64,000 nt of DNA. Origin: Actinomycetota bacterium. GTDB lineage: Bacteria > Actinomycetota > Humimicrobiia > Hakubellales > JAMDDV01. The position numbers and the translations under genes are program-made. Below, in pieces: positions 34,179 through 43,168 of this stretch (positions within the stretch are counted from its first letter, which is position 1; each line of letters begins with the position of its first letter). The stretch spans positions 92,683-156,682 of the forward strand of contig JAMDDV010000001.1 of the NCBI GenBank assembly GCA_023488455.1. The letters are read 5' to 3'. The notes beneath the pieces were generated by a model. That model saw nothing but the letters and a program-made list of their open reading frames with translations. It did no database searches and had not been told where the DNA came from.

Positions 34179-34358
34179 ATGATAAATAAAGGACTTTTGG
34201 GAAAATTGGCCTGTACTAAGTGTAAAGGATACCTGCAACTAAAGGAAAAGCGATTGATTTGCCTCAAATGTAGAAAATACTATCTGATTAAGGAGGGTAT
34301 ACCCATCATGCTCATTGAGGAGGCGAGGGATTTGAAGGAAGATTTTGATGGGAATTAG
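34179..34358 (+). CDS. Free-standing Trm112-family zinc-ribbon protein
   Basis: A 59-residue protein with the complete Trm112 pattern. LLGKLACTKCKGYLQL carries Cys12 and Cys15, LICLKCRKYYLI carries Cys28 and Cys31, and EGIPIMLIEEARDL is the conserved IP(V/I)ML-x-x-EAR end. Proteins of this family bind zinc and stabilise or activate methyltransferases. AGGAAAG lies about 7 bases upstream of the ATG. No methyltransferase is adjacent, but several lie in the window. The flanks are gene-poor: 34023-34178 holds only a 33-residue frame (34081-34182) that overlaps this start (ATGA) and resembles nothing I know, and 34359-34453 shows nothing. Confidence 0.8.
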   Translation: MINKGLLGKLACTKCKGYLQLKEKRLICLKCRKYYLIKEGIPIMLIEEARDLKEDFDGN

Positions 34359-34453
34359 GATCCTTCAAGAAGAACCTATGATAAAACTTGCTTAGGGCTG
34401 CCTCGACTTTGATTGAATTAAGAAGCGATATACTTTTTAAGGAGGAAGGGAAG

Positions 34454-35157
34454 ATGACAGAAAAAGAAGGAAGCATCTACCTATGATACATGGAAACGCT
34501 GTGTCCCTCACATTAATCATTGTCTTGCTTTTTTCATTTACGTTTGTTTTTGGGGATATAACTAAGCCTCTCCTTGGAGGCACCCAACCTCTCGCTCTTA
34601 AGGTCACAAGGCTGAATCCAGAGGAAGAAAAGGTCTATGATTATATCCGAAAATTACCTGGAGATTTCCGGATTGTGTATCTTCCATCAGCAGGAATTTC
34701 TTGGCCAGGCGATACCAATTTGAGCTACGAGTGGACGAGCGCCTACGTACCCAAGCCAGAGCTTTTGAGATGCCCATATCATCCTCTTAACCGGGAGATT
34801 ATTTCGAGTCTTTACTCATGGATGCCCAATAATCATTTGGGAAAGTTATTAGGGTTAGCTTCGGTGAAATATCTGGTTTACTCCCGTTACGAGTTCTTTG
34901 TTTCTGCTATTGATTTTGAATCGACTTATATGGCTGGTCCTGTTATTGATGTGGTAAATGGCTATGCAAATGCATGGTATATCGACCCCAAGGAGATAGG
35001 GAAGGAAAATTTTACTATTACTCTTTACTTCAGACCACTGAGCTACTTTTATCTTGGTCTTTTTATTTCAGGACTTACTTTAATCGGTTGCGTAGCATTT
35101 CTTTTTTGGTCATGGTGGAAAGTTAAAAAGCAAAAAACGCAAATTTTTAATAAGTAG
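34454..35157 (+). pseudogene. Internally deleted copy of the GT-C-like giant membrane protein
   Basis: A strong Shine-Dalgarno (AAGGAGG at about 34439-34445) leads to ATG 34454 and the 10-codon peptide MTEKEGSIYL, which ends in TGA overlapping a second frame starting at 34483 (224 codons). That frame matches the middle of the 1063-residue protein: KVTRLNPEEEKVYDYIRKLP, LSYEWTSAYVPKPELL and LGLASVKYLVYSRYE. It then jumps straight to the family's C-terminus (VVNGYANAWYIDP, then FYLGLFISGLTLIG). About 400 residues at the front and a further 400 in the middle are missing compared with the intact protein. The original start signal survives but is out of frame with the rest. Confidence 0.75.
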
Positions 35158-35167
35158 ATAGAAGTAT

Positions 35168-37582
35168 ATGAAGCACCGAACTAGAGCACGAAAAATTAAC
35201 TTCCATCAGCATTTTCAAAAATATAATTTAAATTTATTTCTCTTTCTTATATTAATCTTACTAATTGGTGTTTCATTAACAGTTCCATTTTTTTATACGA
35301 AAGTACTACTTAGCTCAGCTGTTCTAATTCTTATTATCTTATTGTTGAGGTATTTTGAGTTTGATGATCGGTATTTCATTGGTTTAGCTCTTGTTTTATT
35401 AGTGCTTTGCCCATTTTTTTTAATCTTTAAAAAAGAAGTTATAGCTGAAAGGTTAGCTAACTATGCTTATTATTTTTTAGTTATCGGTATATTTTTTATG
35501 ATCTATGATCGTCTTTTAAAGAATCATAAATTTAACCAAAAGTCTGATGAAAGTTTTAAGGCATTATCAAAGGAGTTATTCAATTTAAAACCATATTCAG
35601 ATTCTGTACCAATATTTCTACTTTTTTTAATGGCAAATTGGATTTTTATTTTGTATTCCAAAATAAGTTATTTTATGGTCGATACAATTTTATTTCAAAT
35701 TATTATATTTTTGGTTATATTAGTCAGAAATATAGAGATAAAAGTACTTTTTAAGATAGAAATTTACTTAGTATTATTAAATTTGGCTTGGATATTTGTT
35801 GATAAGCTTAACTCATCAAAGATTAACGCTTTCTTCTTTATTTTGTTTCTAATTCCAATAATTTACCCTCTAATAAAAGAAAGAATAAATAGAAAATTTC
35901 TGATGGCTTTTTTATATTTAACATGTTTTATTTTTATATGGATAAATATACCTTTAATATTTACATCTCAAGTCAATAACATCATTTTTACATTTAATAG
36001 ATTCAACAAAATTCCAGATGAATATAACTTTCTAAAAAATGATGTTAGCTCATTTAAAGTGGTCGATTTAAGTGTCGATGAAAATTCAAACGTTAAGGAT
36101 GCAACAAATGATTTTTATGGGTATTTTCATAAAAAGGAAATCCTAAAAATAAAAGGTATATTAGAAGGTAATATGCCTGGTATTTTAGAGTTATTTAATG
36201 AAAATTATCTTGAGTATTTAGGGAAAAGCGATGTCAAATATATTGTTTTCAGTTTCGAAAAAGGATTGCCAGAAGGTATAAATGGTCTTCTTTCGAATAG
36301 AAATTATAAGTTTATAAAATTTGGTGACACCATCATTTTAGAAAATCACTATTTTGAACCTCCTAAGTTAGTCAACACGATAAATGACCTAATAATTGTG
36401 AACAATGGAGAAAATAATTTAGAAGAAACCCTTGTTAGGAACCTTTATGCGAAAAATTTATATGTATATTTAAATAGTAATAAGGTATTAAATAAATATT
36501 ATAATGAAATTAAGAACAAGGATTTCCTGATTCCAATAGATATTAATGATCCAGTTGGTGCTAAAGTTGATAAGAAATTTGATCTTTTATATGTAATAAA
36601 GAATGCGTTTATTAAAAAAAGTCTGAAGCCCTCCGAGGAAATCTATATTCCTGTTGAAGTATATAACCTGGGGAGAAAGGTATTAAACAGAGGTAATGAT
36701 GATTCATTCAGGTTGAGCTATCATTGGCAAGATTCTATTACTGGACAAATAATTGAATATAGTGGTTTGAGGACCAAGGTTCCATATATATTGCTACCTG
36801 GCGATAAAGTTAAGTTAGAGTTACTTGTTAAAGCGCCAAAAAAGGAAGGGACTTACAACTTGATTATTGATGGTGTAGTAGATAAAGGAGAACCATTTTG
36901 GTTTTCTAATAGGGGCGTAAATGGATTGGTCGTTAATCAATTTGAAATTAGCAAAGATTCGGATATCAATGTTAATCAGTCAATACAATTCTTATCAAAT
37001 AGAGAATTATCAAGCATACCAGACCCCCATATTTCTTATGATGTTAATATCCCTGTGGAAACTGATTATATCTTGCTTATCAATAAAAATTTCTTAAATG
37101 GCAATCAAGACATACATATTAATATTGATGGTAAGGATATTACATTTACCAGAAATAATTTTGATTATAATTATTTTGATGATTTTGTAATTTTGGGGAA
37201 AATCAAGCTGAGTAATGGGTATTCTTACTCTCATTACAATTATAGGCTTACTTTCTCAAATTTAAATTTTTTGAAGAATTCTGAGGGCGTTAGGACAGGA
37301 AATGTGATGTATCTATTATCAGTTGACAATATAACCGACTTGGTTCCAAATGATGTTTATCAAATAATAGAAACTAAGGGCAAAGAAAATAATTTATCTT
37401 GGATAAAAATGAAAGTATTAAAGCCTTTTATATTTGTATTAAACCAAAAAGGCATTGAAAAAAAGAAAATATATACCGATGATATCAATATAGATAATTT
37501 TGTATTAATTAGAGATTTTTATGATACAAAGTTGCTATTTGTTAAAAAGCCAGGTATATATGATTTATATATCAGAAATTAA
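35168..37582 (+). CDS. Large membrane protein with extracellular Ig-like domain (paralogue B)
   Basis: An 804-residue protein. About nine helices span residues 18-275 and the rest is soluble and presumably external. Helices 3-4 and the following loop share DDRYFIGLALVLLVLCPFFL, KKE, IAE and ANYAY with the protein at 9015. Residues about 490-585 form the shared beta-sandwich domain (EVYNLGRKVLN, LSYHWQD, GLRTKVP, PGDKVKLELLVKAP, WFSNRG). The soluble N-terminal part has YLGKSDVKYIVFSFEKG, the counterpart of GYYGVRYLLLH. The protein ends at KKPGIYDLYIRN without a final helix. The last 59 coding bases and 13 bases beyond are duplicated at 5043-5114. The region is strongly A+T rich. Function inferred only as glycan transfer or assembly at the cell surface. 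Confidence 0.7.
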   Translation: MKHRTRARKINFHQHFQKYNLNLFLFLILILLIGVSLTVPFFYTKVLLSSAVLILIILLLRYFEFDDRYFIGLALVLLVLCPFFLIFKKEVIAERLANYAYYFLVIGIFFMIYDRLLKNHKFNQKSDESFKALSKELFNLKPYSDSVPIFLLFLMANWIFILYSKISYFMVDTILFQIIIFLVILVRNIEIKVLFKIEIYLVLLNLAWIFVDKLNSSKINAFFFILFLIPIIYPLIKERINRKFLMAFLYLTCFIFIWINIPLIFTSQVNNIIFTFNRFNKIPDEYNFLKNDVSSFKVVDLSVDENSNVKDATNDFYGYFHKKEILKIKGILEGNMPGILELFNENYLEYLGKSDVKYIVFSFEKGLPEGINGLLSNRNYKFIKFGDTIILENHYFEPPKLVNTINDLIIVNNGENNLEETLVRNLYAKNLYVYLNSNKVLNKYYNEIKNKDFLIPIDINDPVGAKVDKKFDLLYVIKNAFIKKSLKPSEEIYIPVEVYNLGRKVLNRGNDDSFRLSYHWQDSITGQIIEYSGLRTKVPYILLPGDKVKLELLVKAPKKEGTYNLIIDGVVDKGEPFWFSNRGVNGLVVNQFEISKDSDINVNQSIQFLSNRELSSIPDPHISYDVNIPVETDYILLINKNFLNGNQDIHINIDGKDITFTRNNFDYNYFDDFVILGKIKLSNGYSYSHYNYRLTFSNLNFLKNSEGVRTGNVMYLLSVDNITDLVPNDVYQIIETKGKENNLSWIKMKVLKPFIFVLNQKGIEKKKIYTDDINIDNFVLIRDFYDTKLLFVKKPGIYDLYIRN

Positions 37583-37595
37583 GTGAGTTTATCTC
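37524..37595. repeat. 72-nt direct repeat, copy 2 (native 3' end of the 804-residue protein gene)
   Basis: The source copy of the repeat at 5043-5114 (69/72 identical, same orientation). It contains the last codons and TAA stop (37580-37582) of the membrane-protein gene plus 13 downstream bases. The copies are 32.5 kb apart. The rest of the gap up to 37693 shows nothing recognisable. Confidence 0.93.
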
Positions 37596-37693
37596 CTGTT
37601 AATTTGTCTTAACTTTTTGTTCAGCTACAGGGGTGCATACCATACCCATGGATATAATTAATTGATAGAACTAAGATATGACCCAACAATAGG

Positions 37694-40687
37694 ATGATGG
37701 ATCGATTCTGCAAATTACAGAGAGACTTAATTTTAACTTGGCGATGCTTTCAAGATATTTTGATTGTGTTTTTTAAGAAAAATTTTAAAACCTTGTTAGT
37801 TATCATTTTTGTTTTTATATATATTTTATTAATTTTTTTATTAAGTAGTTATTATCAAGTATCTTTTCCTGGTGATGCCTTTAACGCTACCTATGGCTTT
37901 TGGATAAGATCATTTTTAAACAAACCATTTTCCTTGAGTTTTTTCTCTGATTTAGAAGTATACCCTTTTGGTACTTTATATAAAAATTTTAATATTATTT
38001 ATAGTTTTTTTTCTTATCCGTTTTCAAAATATTTTAATGAAGTATTTTCCTTTAACATAATTTCCCTTTCATCCTTCGTCCTATCTTACCTAACTTCATA
38101 TTTTGCCTTTAAGTATTTTTCTAGAAGTAGACTACCCTCTATTTTTGCTGCTTTCATATTTACTTTCTCGCCGTATCATCTATTTCAAAGCCAGTATCAG
38201 TTAAGCCTTGCACAGGTACAATGGATTCCTCTTCTTCTATTTGCCCTGGTTTTTTTCTTAAAAGATAAAAGTTGGAAATCTATTTTACTTTTATCAATTT
38301 CATTTCTTTTAAATATCTACTCAGATATGCACTATGGATTTTTCTCTTTCATTATCATATCTATAACTGTTTTATATTTTCTTTTAGTTTTTGTATCAAA
38401 GCGGCAATTTGAAGAATTTAAATTTATGATATTCAGAGTCTTGAGTTTTAGCTTAATCACGATAATTGGAAGTATGCCTATTTTGATACCTGCTGTAAAG
38501 ATTATAATCTTTGGGCAAAAGGGTATGTTAAAGCGCGCTATTTCTGATCTTTACATGTTTAATCCGATTGGGTGGGAATATTTCATCCCTCCTAATACTA
38601 ACCCGATATTTGGTAATATACTAACTAAGTATTTATACCCACATCTTCCTAAAACTGGAACCGAAGTTCTATATATTGGATATGTATTAATAGCGCTTGC
38701 TCTTATCGGTTTTGTATTTGTGTTAAGAACAATAAATAATTCTGAAACTAAATATCGAGAATACGAATTAAAAGCTGATCAAGTAAGTAATAAGAACTTC
38801 GTCATATTATCTATTATTCTAATTTTTGTAATGTTCTATATTTCCCTTCCACCAACGGTTAAACTCTTTGGTCACGAGATATATAATCCGACTTACTTCC
38901 TATACAGGTTAATCCCATTTATTAGGATTTACTCTAGAATCGTAATATTTACAATCGCTATCTTTTGTATTTATGCTTCCTTTGGTCTTAAGCTTTTATT
39001 GGAGAAATTGAAAAAAAGGAGTTTGAAGATACTTCTTATAAGTGGACTTGGAGCAATAGTCATGCTTGAATATGCTTTTATCCCGGGATTTGTTCCAACA
39101 AGATTTAAGGATATACCAAACGAATACCAATGGCTTGCCAAACAGCCAGGAGATGTATCTATAGTTGAATATAAAAACATTAGCTCTGATACTTATACAA
39201 CTAATACACAAAGTGAGTACCTTTTCTATCAAAGGTATCATCACAAGAAATTGTTTAATACAACTGCATATCCTATAGATGAACATGAAATTTATGCTTA
39301 TGAGACTACATTTAATATTAATAATCCAGAGGCAATTAATATTTTAGCATTTCTTGGTGTGGATTATGCGATATTACATTATCCAAACGACTTAAAAAAA
39401 GTGGAACAAGTAAATAATATTCCAAATTTGAGTTTGGTTAAATCCTTTTCTAATGCTGATGTCTATTCAATAGCAAATTCAATAGATAGACCAAATTTGT
39501 TTTCACCATCAAGAATAATATATTTCGACGGCAACCTCTCAAACTTGAATGATCTGCTAACATTCTCTTTTCCAAGTGCTGAATCAGTTATATATTTTTC
39601 TGGTATAGAACCGGATAACTCGTCTTTCTTTTTGGATAAATCAACCGATTTTATAGTACCTATTAATATACTAAAACCAGTATCTATTGCAGGAGAAGAC
39701 AAAATAGAGGCAAGCTATGATGACCAGGGTAGTACTCCGTCTGTCATGGAAGCTAGCCAGATATACAAGGTAAGGTTGATTATAAAGAACTTAGGTTCTG
39801 AGATTTGGGTAACCGATGGCAAAACTCCTATAAGATTAGGGTATCACTGGATGAATAATAAAGAGAATAGACTAAACATATTTGATGGTAAGCGTACCAA
39901 TTTAAAAAATTATGTTTTGCCAGGTGAGTCCATTGAGTTAGATGCTACAATAGAATCACCCGAACAACCTGGTGTTTATACACTTCAGTACGATTTACTT
40001 AAAGAAAATATTTTTTGGTTTTCAAACATGAATATTCCTATGTTAGAGAGAAGGGTTATAGTTGTTGATAAAAATGGATCTTTTACATCAAAAAATTCTG
40101 ATAATGTATGGCATGACCAACCATATACCATGATACCAGAAGTGCATATTGATCCGATGATAACTTATGAGTTTAATATCCCTAAGGATGGATTCTATAA
40201 TATATTGATTAATAATAATGCCTTTAGAGCTTTTGAGGGTCGATTTAGGATAGATAATGGAGAATGGAAGGAGTTTTATATAAATCGTGTCGTTTTGGGA
40301 TTTTCTGATATCGAGCCAATCTCTCTTGCTAAAGTGGATCTTACAGCAGGCAAACACGAAATAACCTTTACAAACGTAGAATTTGCTTACGATATAAACG
40401 GTTTTAGGAAGATAGATAGTTTTGTATTATATCTGAATCAAGATGAAAAATGGGTAGATAAGTTAAAAATATCAGGAATAAAAAAGATATCAAACAATAA
40501 TTACGAGTTGGAAATAAATGGTGGTCCAGGATTTATATATTTCGATAAACCATATAAGTTTAATTGGGGCTTATACATCAGCAATGAATTAGATAACAAA
40601 ATTCCTAGATTTCTTGCTAATGGGTACGGAAATCTATGGTATGTAGAGGATAAAATAGGTAAAGTTTCTATTAAATATAATGATTGA
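37694..40687 (+). CDS. Very large GT-C-like membrane protein with Ig-like domain (paralogue C)
   Basis: A 997-residue protein. About ten to twelve helices occupy residues 30-465, and the first external loop carries the acidic stretch SFPGDAFNATYGFWIRSF expected of GT-C enzymes. FTFSPYHLFQSQYQLSLAQV is the matching re-entrant region. The soluble part has the GT-C/YfhO-like segments YQWLAKQPGDVSIVEY and LGVDYAILHYPND. The shared beta-sandwich domain lies at residues about 690-785 (KNLGSEIWV, LGYHWMN, GKRTNLK, PGESIELDATIESPEQPG). Near the end, NGYGNLWYVED matches the C-terminal motif of the proteins at 26099 and 47723. It is a candidate oligosaccharide-transferring or polymerising enzyme. ATG at 37694, with a second ATG directly after it. 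A methyltransferase remnant follows 15 bases later. Confidence 0.75.
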   Translation: MMDRFCKLQRDLILTWRCFQDILIVFFKKNFKTLLVIIFVFIYILLIFLLSSYYQVSFPGDAFNATYGFWIRSFLNKPFSLSFFSDLEVYPFGTLYKNFNIIYSFFSYPFSKYFNEVFSFNIISLSSFVLSYLTSYFAFKYFSRSRLPSIFAAFIFTFSPYHLFQSQYQLSLAQVQWIPLLLFALVFFLKDKSWKSILLLSISFLLNIYSDMHYGFFSFIIISITVLYFLLVFVSKRQFEEFKFMIFRVLSFSLITIIGSMPILIPAVKIIIFGQKGMLKRAISDLYMFNPIGWEYFIPPNTNPIFGNILTKYLYPHLPKTGTEVLYIGYVLIALALIGFVFVLRTINNSETKYREYELKADQVSNKNFVILSIILIFVMFYISLPPTVKLFGHEIYNPTYFLYRLIPFIRIYSRIVIFTIAIFCIYASFGLKLLLEKLKKRSLKILLISGLGAIVMLEYAFIPGFVPTRFKDIPNEYQWLAKQPGDVSIVEYKNISSDTYTTNTQSEYLFYQRYHHKKLFNTTAYPIDEHEIYAYETTFNINNPEAINILAFLGVDYAILHYPNDLKKVEQVNNIPNLSLVKSFSNADVYSIANSIDRPNLFSPSRIIYFDGNLSNLNDLLTFSFPSAESVIYFSGIEPDNSSFFLDKSTDFIVPINILKPVSIAGEDKIEASYDDQGSTPSVMEASQIYKVRLIIKNLGSEIWVTDGKTPIRLGYHWMNNKENRLNIFDGKRTNLKNYVLPGESIELDATIESPEQPGVYTLQYDLLKENIFWFSNMNIPMLERRVIVVDKNGSFTSKNSDNVWHDQPYTMIPEVHIDPMITYEFNIPKDGFYNILINNNAFRAFEGRFRIDNGEWKEFYINRVVLGFSDIEPISLAKVDLTAGKHEITFTNVEFAYDINGFRKIDSFVLYLNQDEKWVDKLKISGIKKISNNNYELEINGGPGFIYFDKPYKFNWGLYISNELDNKIPRFLANGYGNLWYVEDKIGKVSIKYND

Positions 40688-40702
40688 TTTTGTACATTAT
40701 GA

Positions 40703-41122
40703 GATCCGTTCAAGGATGACTCTTTTACAAGATTAATTTTCTTCGAAGTAGTTGAACATCTAAATAAAGAAGATTATAAAGAAATATTTTCTGAAATTTA
40801 TCGGGTAATGAAGCCAGGTGGTTTACTTTATCTAACAACTCCAAATCTGATAAGTTTATGGCCAATAATTGAGTTAATTCTTGATACATTTAAATTGGTA
40901 CCCCCTTTAAAAAACAATCAACATAACTTAAAATTCACCTTCAGTCAATTGAAGGGAATAGTATTTGAGGGTAAATTTAAATTAAAAAGTATTGGCTCAA
41001 TAAATCACTTATCGCCTTTTTTATCTGCTTTCTCTTGGACTTTAGCGAAAAAATTTTTCAATTTTGAGGTTAAGTATTTAAAAGAATTTGGACCAATTAT
41101 TTGGATGGTTGCTGAAAAATAG
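40703..41122 (+). pseudogene. 5'-truncated SAM methyltransferase remnant
   Basis: From the stop at 40700-40702 the frame is open for 139 codons and reads DPFKDDSFTRLIFFEVVEHL, then EIYRVMKPGGLLYLTTPN. This is the second half of a Methyltransf_11-type domain, from the acidic/Glu-His motif to the C-terminus. The SAM-binding motif I and everything before it are absent. The bases just ahead (VHYE in another frame) look like the end of the preceding segment, so a frameshift lies at about 40695-40703. An ATG at 40808 could express only the last 104 residues. It is an inactive leftover at the end of the long plus-strand run. Confidence 0.72.
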
Positions 41123-41183
41123 AGATAAATAATTGCTGTCAATTAAGTATTTTCATTAATTAAGATAATAAAATATTTATATA

Positions 41184-42002
41184 TTAAATCTTGTAAATGA
41201 AATTATCAGGTGTTAAAAACATGCTTTTTATGCCAATAGATTTAAGGATGCTTAAAACTTCTGTGCTTGTAAAAGTATTATTTGTTGATTTGTGATAAGC
41301 AGCTATTACAAATTTCATCTTATCATTTGATTTAAGTAAATTATTAGCTCCTCTAATTGCTATGGTTTCTGCACCCTCAATATCCATTTTTAAGAAATCT
41401 ACTTTTTTTATTTTTAATATCTTTAGTATATTATCGAGTGAATCAACTTCTACTTCATATGATCGATTGGTATCATTAAATTTACTTAAGATAAAGCTTG
41501 AATCTCCAGGATGTTTGTTTGAAGTATAAAGTACTAATCTATCTTTTTTATCCCAAATTCCTTTGTTGGTTGAAATAACATTGTCTAGATTATTTATGCT
41601 AACATTTTTAAGTAATATTTCAAATAATGTTTTATCAGGTTCAATTGCAATTACTAAACCATTAGGTCCGACTTCTGTTGCTGCTTTGCAAGTATAATAT
41701 CCAACATTTGCTCCACAATCTATCACTATATCTCCATTTTTTAACTTATAAAACTTGTTATATTTATTTTTAAAAAAAATTTCGTCATACATATATCTTA
41801 GATCTCCCCATTTAATACTTTTGAAAAAACTCTTAATGGTAATAGGTGAGTAGAGTTGGAGCTTTTTATTTTTAATTAAAATTAAACCATCTTTGATCGA
41901 TAATGAGTAAAACAATGATCCAAAGATGGAATAATAGCAAATTATGGCGAAATTCTTTAATGCATTCTTTATAAAATTGAATGTTTTATAAAAATTTTTC
42001 AA
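41184..42002 (-). CDS. FkbM-family SAM-dependent methyltransferase
   Basis: A 272-residue protein. Residues about 85-260 are a FkbM domain: GDIVIDCGANVGYYTCKAAT (SAM-binding motif I), IAIEPDKTLFEILLKNVSIN, EVDSLDNILKI, and FLKMDIEGAETIAIRGANNL, the latter being the family hallmark. The N-terminal 40 residues include a hydrophobic stretch (AIICYYSIFGSLFYSLSI), suggesting membrane association. FkbM proteins O-methylate sugars or polyketides. The start is TTG at 42002 with AGAGAGA ahead of it. It is the last gene of the minus-strand operon that carries the Wbp-type genes, 24 bases after the epimerase, so it may methylate a residue of the same repeat unit. Confidence 0.88.
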   Translation of the reverse strand: MKNFYKTFNFIKNALKNFAIICYYSIFGSLFYSLSIKDGLILIKNKKLQLYSPITIKSFFKSIKWGDLRYMYDEIFFKNKYNKFYKLKNGDIVIDCGANVGYYTCKAATEVGPNGLVIAIEPDKTLFEILLKNVSINNLDNVISTNKGIWDKKDRLVLYTSNKHPGDSSFILSKFNDTNRSYEVEVDSLDNILKILKIKKVDFLKMDIEGAETIAIRGANNLLKSNDKMKFVIAAYHKSTNNTFTSTEVLSILKSIGIKSMFLTPDNFIYKI

Positions 42003-42026
42003 CTGTCTCTCTAATGTTTATCTTAT

Positions 42027-43142
42027 TTAAAATTTATCAATTCTTAAGATAATTTCTAAGAGTTGCTTAGAAGAGTTACCTTTACCATAAGGATTTTCTG
42101 AAAGTAAAATATTTTTGCTTATATCTTTGTAGTTTTTTAACACAAAATCAACAGTTTTAATTATTTTGTTCTTTTGAATACCACCCAAAAAATTTGCTCC
42201 AATCTGAACAGTTTCAATCCATTCAGTTTCATTTCTTAATGTAATACATGGGCAACCAGCCCAGTAAGCCTCTTTCTGAAGCCCACCTGATTCCGTAAGA
42301 GTTATTTTGGCGTTTAATAATAAGTTTAAAATTTCAAGGTATTTTAATGGTTTTGTTAATATTATGTTAGAGCCTTGTATTTTTTTATAAATATTAAATT
42401 TTTTGAGTCTATCTTCTGTTCTTGGATGAATAGGGAAAATTATTTTATACTCATTGAGAGAAATTAATGTTTCAATAATTTCTGATAAAATTACTTCGTC
42501 ATCCACATTTTCAGCTCTATGTAGAGTTAATAAAAAATATCCTTTTTTTGGTAAACGGAAATTATCAAAAATAGTTAATTTAGATGCTTCATCTATATGT
42601 TTCTTAAAAGATTCATATAATGGATCATCAATACATGCAATCTTACCCTGTACATTTTCGTTTCTTAGGTTTATTTCACAATTTCTCGACACTGGCAGGA
42701 GTAAATCTGAACAGTGATCTATTAATCTTCTATTGATTTCTTCAGCCATTTGCATGTTAAAACTTCTTGCCCCAGCCTCTATGTGACAAACTTTTGTATT
42801 CATTTTTGATCCAGCAATTGCTGCGCCTAATGTCGAATTTGTATCACCAAAAACACACATTATATCTGGGTTTTCTATTGAAATTAATTTCTCGATCTCC
42901 GAAATTGTACTTGCTGTTTGTTTTCCATGGCTACCAGAACCTATTCCGAGATTATAATCAGGCTCTGGTAAGTTTAATTCGTTAAAAAAACTCTTGCTAA
43001 GCTCAAACTCATAATGCTGACCAGTATGTACTAGTTTAAAAGATATTAATTTATGGTTAGAAAGTTTATAAATAAATGGCGCAGATCGAATTATCTCTGG
43101 TCGAGTACCGATTATATAACATACATTGATCTTTCTTTTCAT
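42027..43142 (-). CDS. wbpI: UDP-N-acetylglucosamine 2-epimerase family enzyme, WbpI-like
   Basis: A 371-residue non-hydrolysing 2-epimerase. It has IIGTRPEIIRSAPFI at the N-terminus, FGDTNSTLGAAIAGSK, CHIEAGARSFNMQMAEEINR and ITLTESGGLQKEAYWAGCPC with TLRNETEWIE. Together these define the WecB/WbpI family. The neighbours WbpE, WbpD and WbpB at 44.3-46.9 kb point to the WbpI branch, which converts UDP-2,3-diacetamido-glucuronic acid to the mannuronic form. The sequence alone does not distinguish this from plain UDP-GlcNAc to UDP-ManNAc epimerisation (WecB). ATG start; the gene ends 24 bases before the FkbM methyltransferase start. Confidence 0.87.
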   Translation of the reverse strand: MKRKINVCYIIGTRPEIIRSAPFIYKLSNHKLISFKLVHTGQHYEFELSKSFFNELNLPEPDYNLGIGSGSHGKQTASTISEIEKLISIENPDIMCVFGDTNSTLGAAIAGSKMNTKVCHIEAGARSFNMQMAEEINRRLIDHCSDLLLPVSRNCEINLRNENVQGKIACIDDPLYESFKKHIDEASKLTIFDNFRLPKKGYFLLTLHRAENVDDEVILSEIIETLISLNEYKIIFPIHPRTEDRLKKFNIYKKIQGSNIILTKPLKYLEILNLLLNAKITLTESGGLQKEAYWAGCPCITLRNETEWIETVQIGANFLGGIQKNKIIKTVDFVLKNYKDISKNILLSENPYGKGNSSKQLLEIILRIDKF

Positions 43143-43168
43143 TTAGATTTGTTAAATCACCTCTCTAC

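Noticed and set aside
34081..34182. 33-residue frame overlapping the Trm112 start by ATGA
   Set aside because: It has no recognised domain and no strong ribosome site; it is mentioned only as context and not called as a gene.
41123..41183. Rho-independent terminator between the convergent genes
   Set aside because: The stretch is A+T rich with a short TTAATTAA palindrome but no stable stem followed by a T run.
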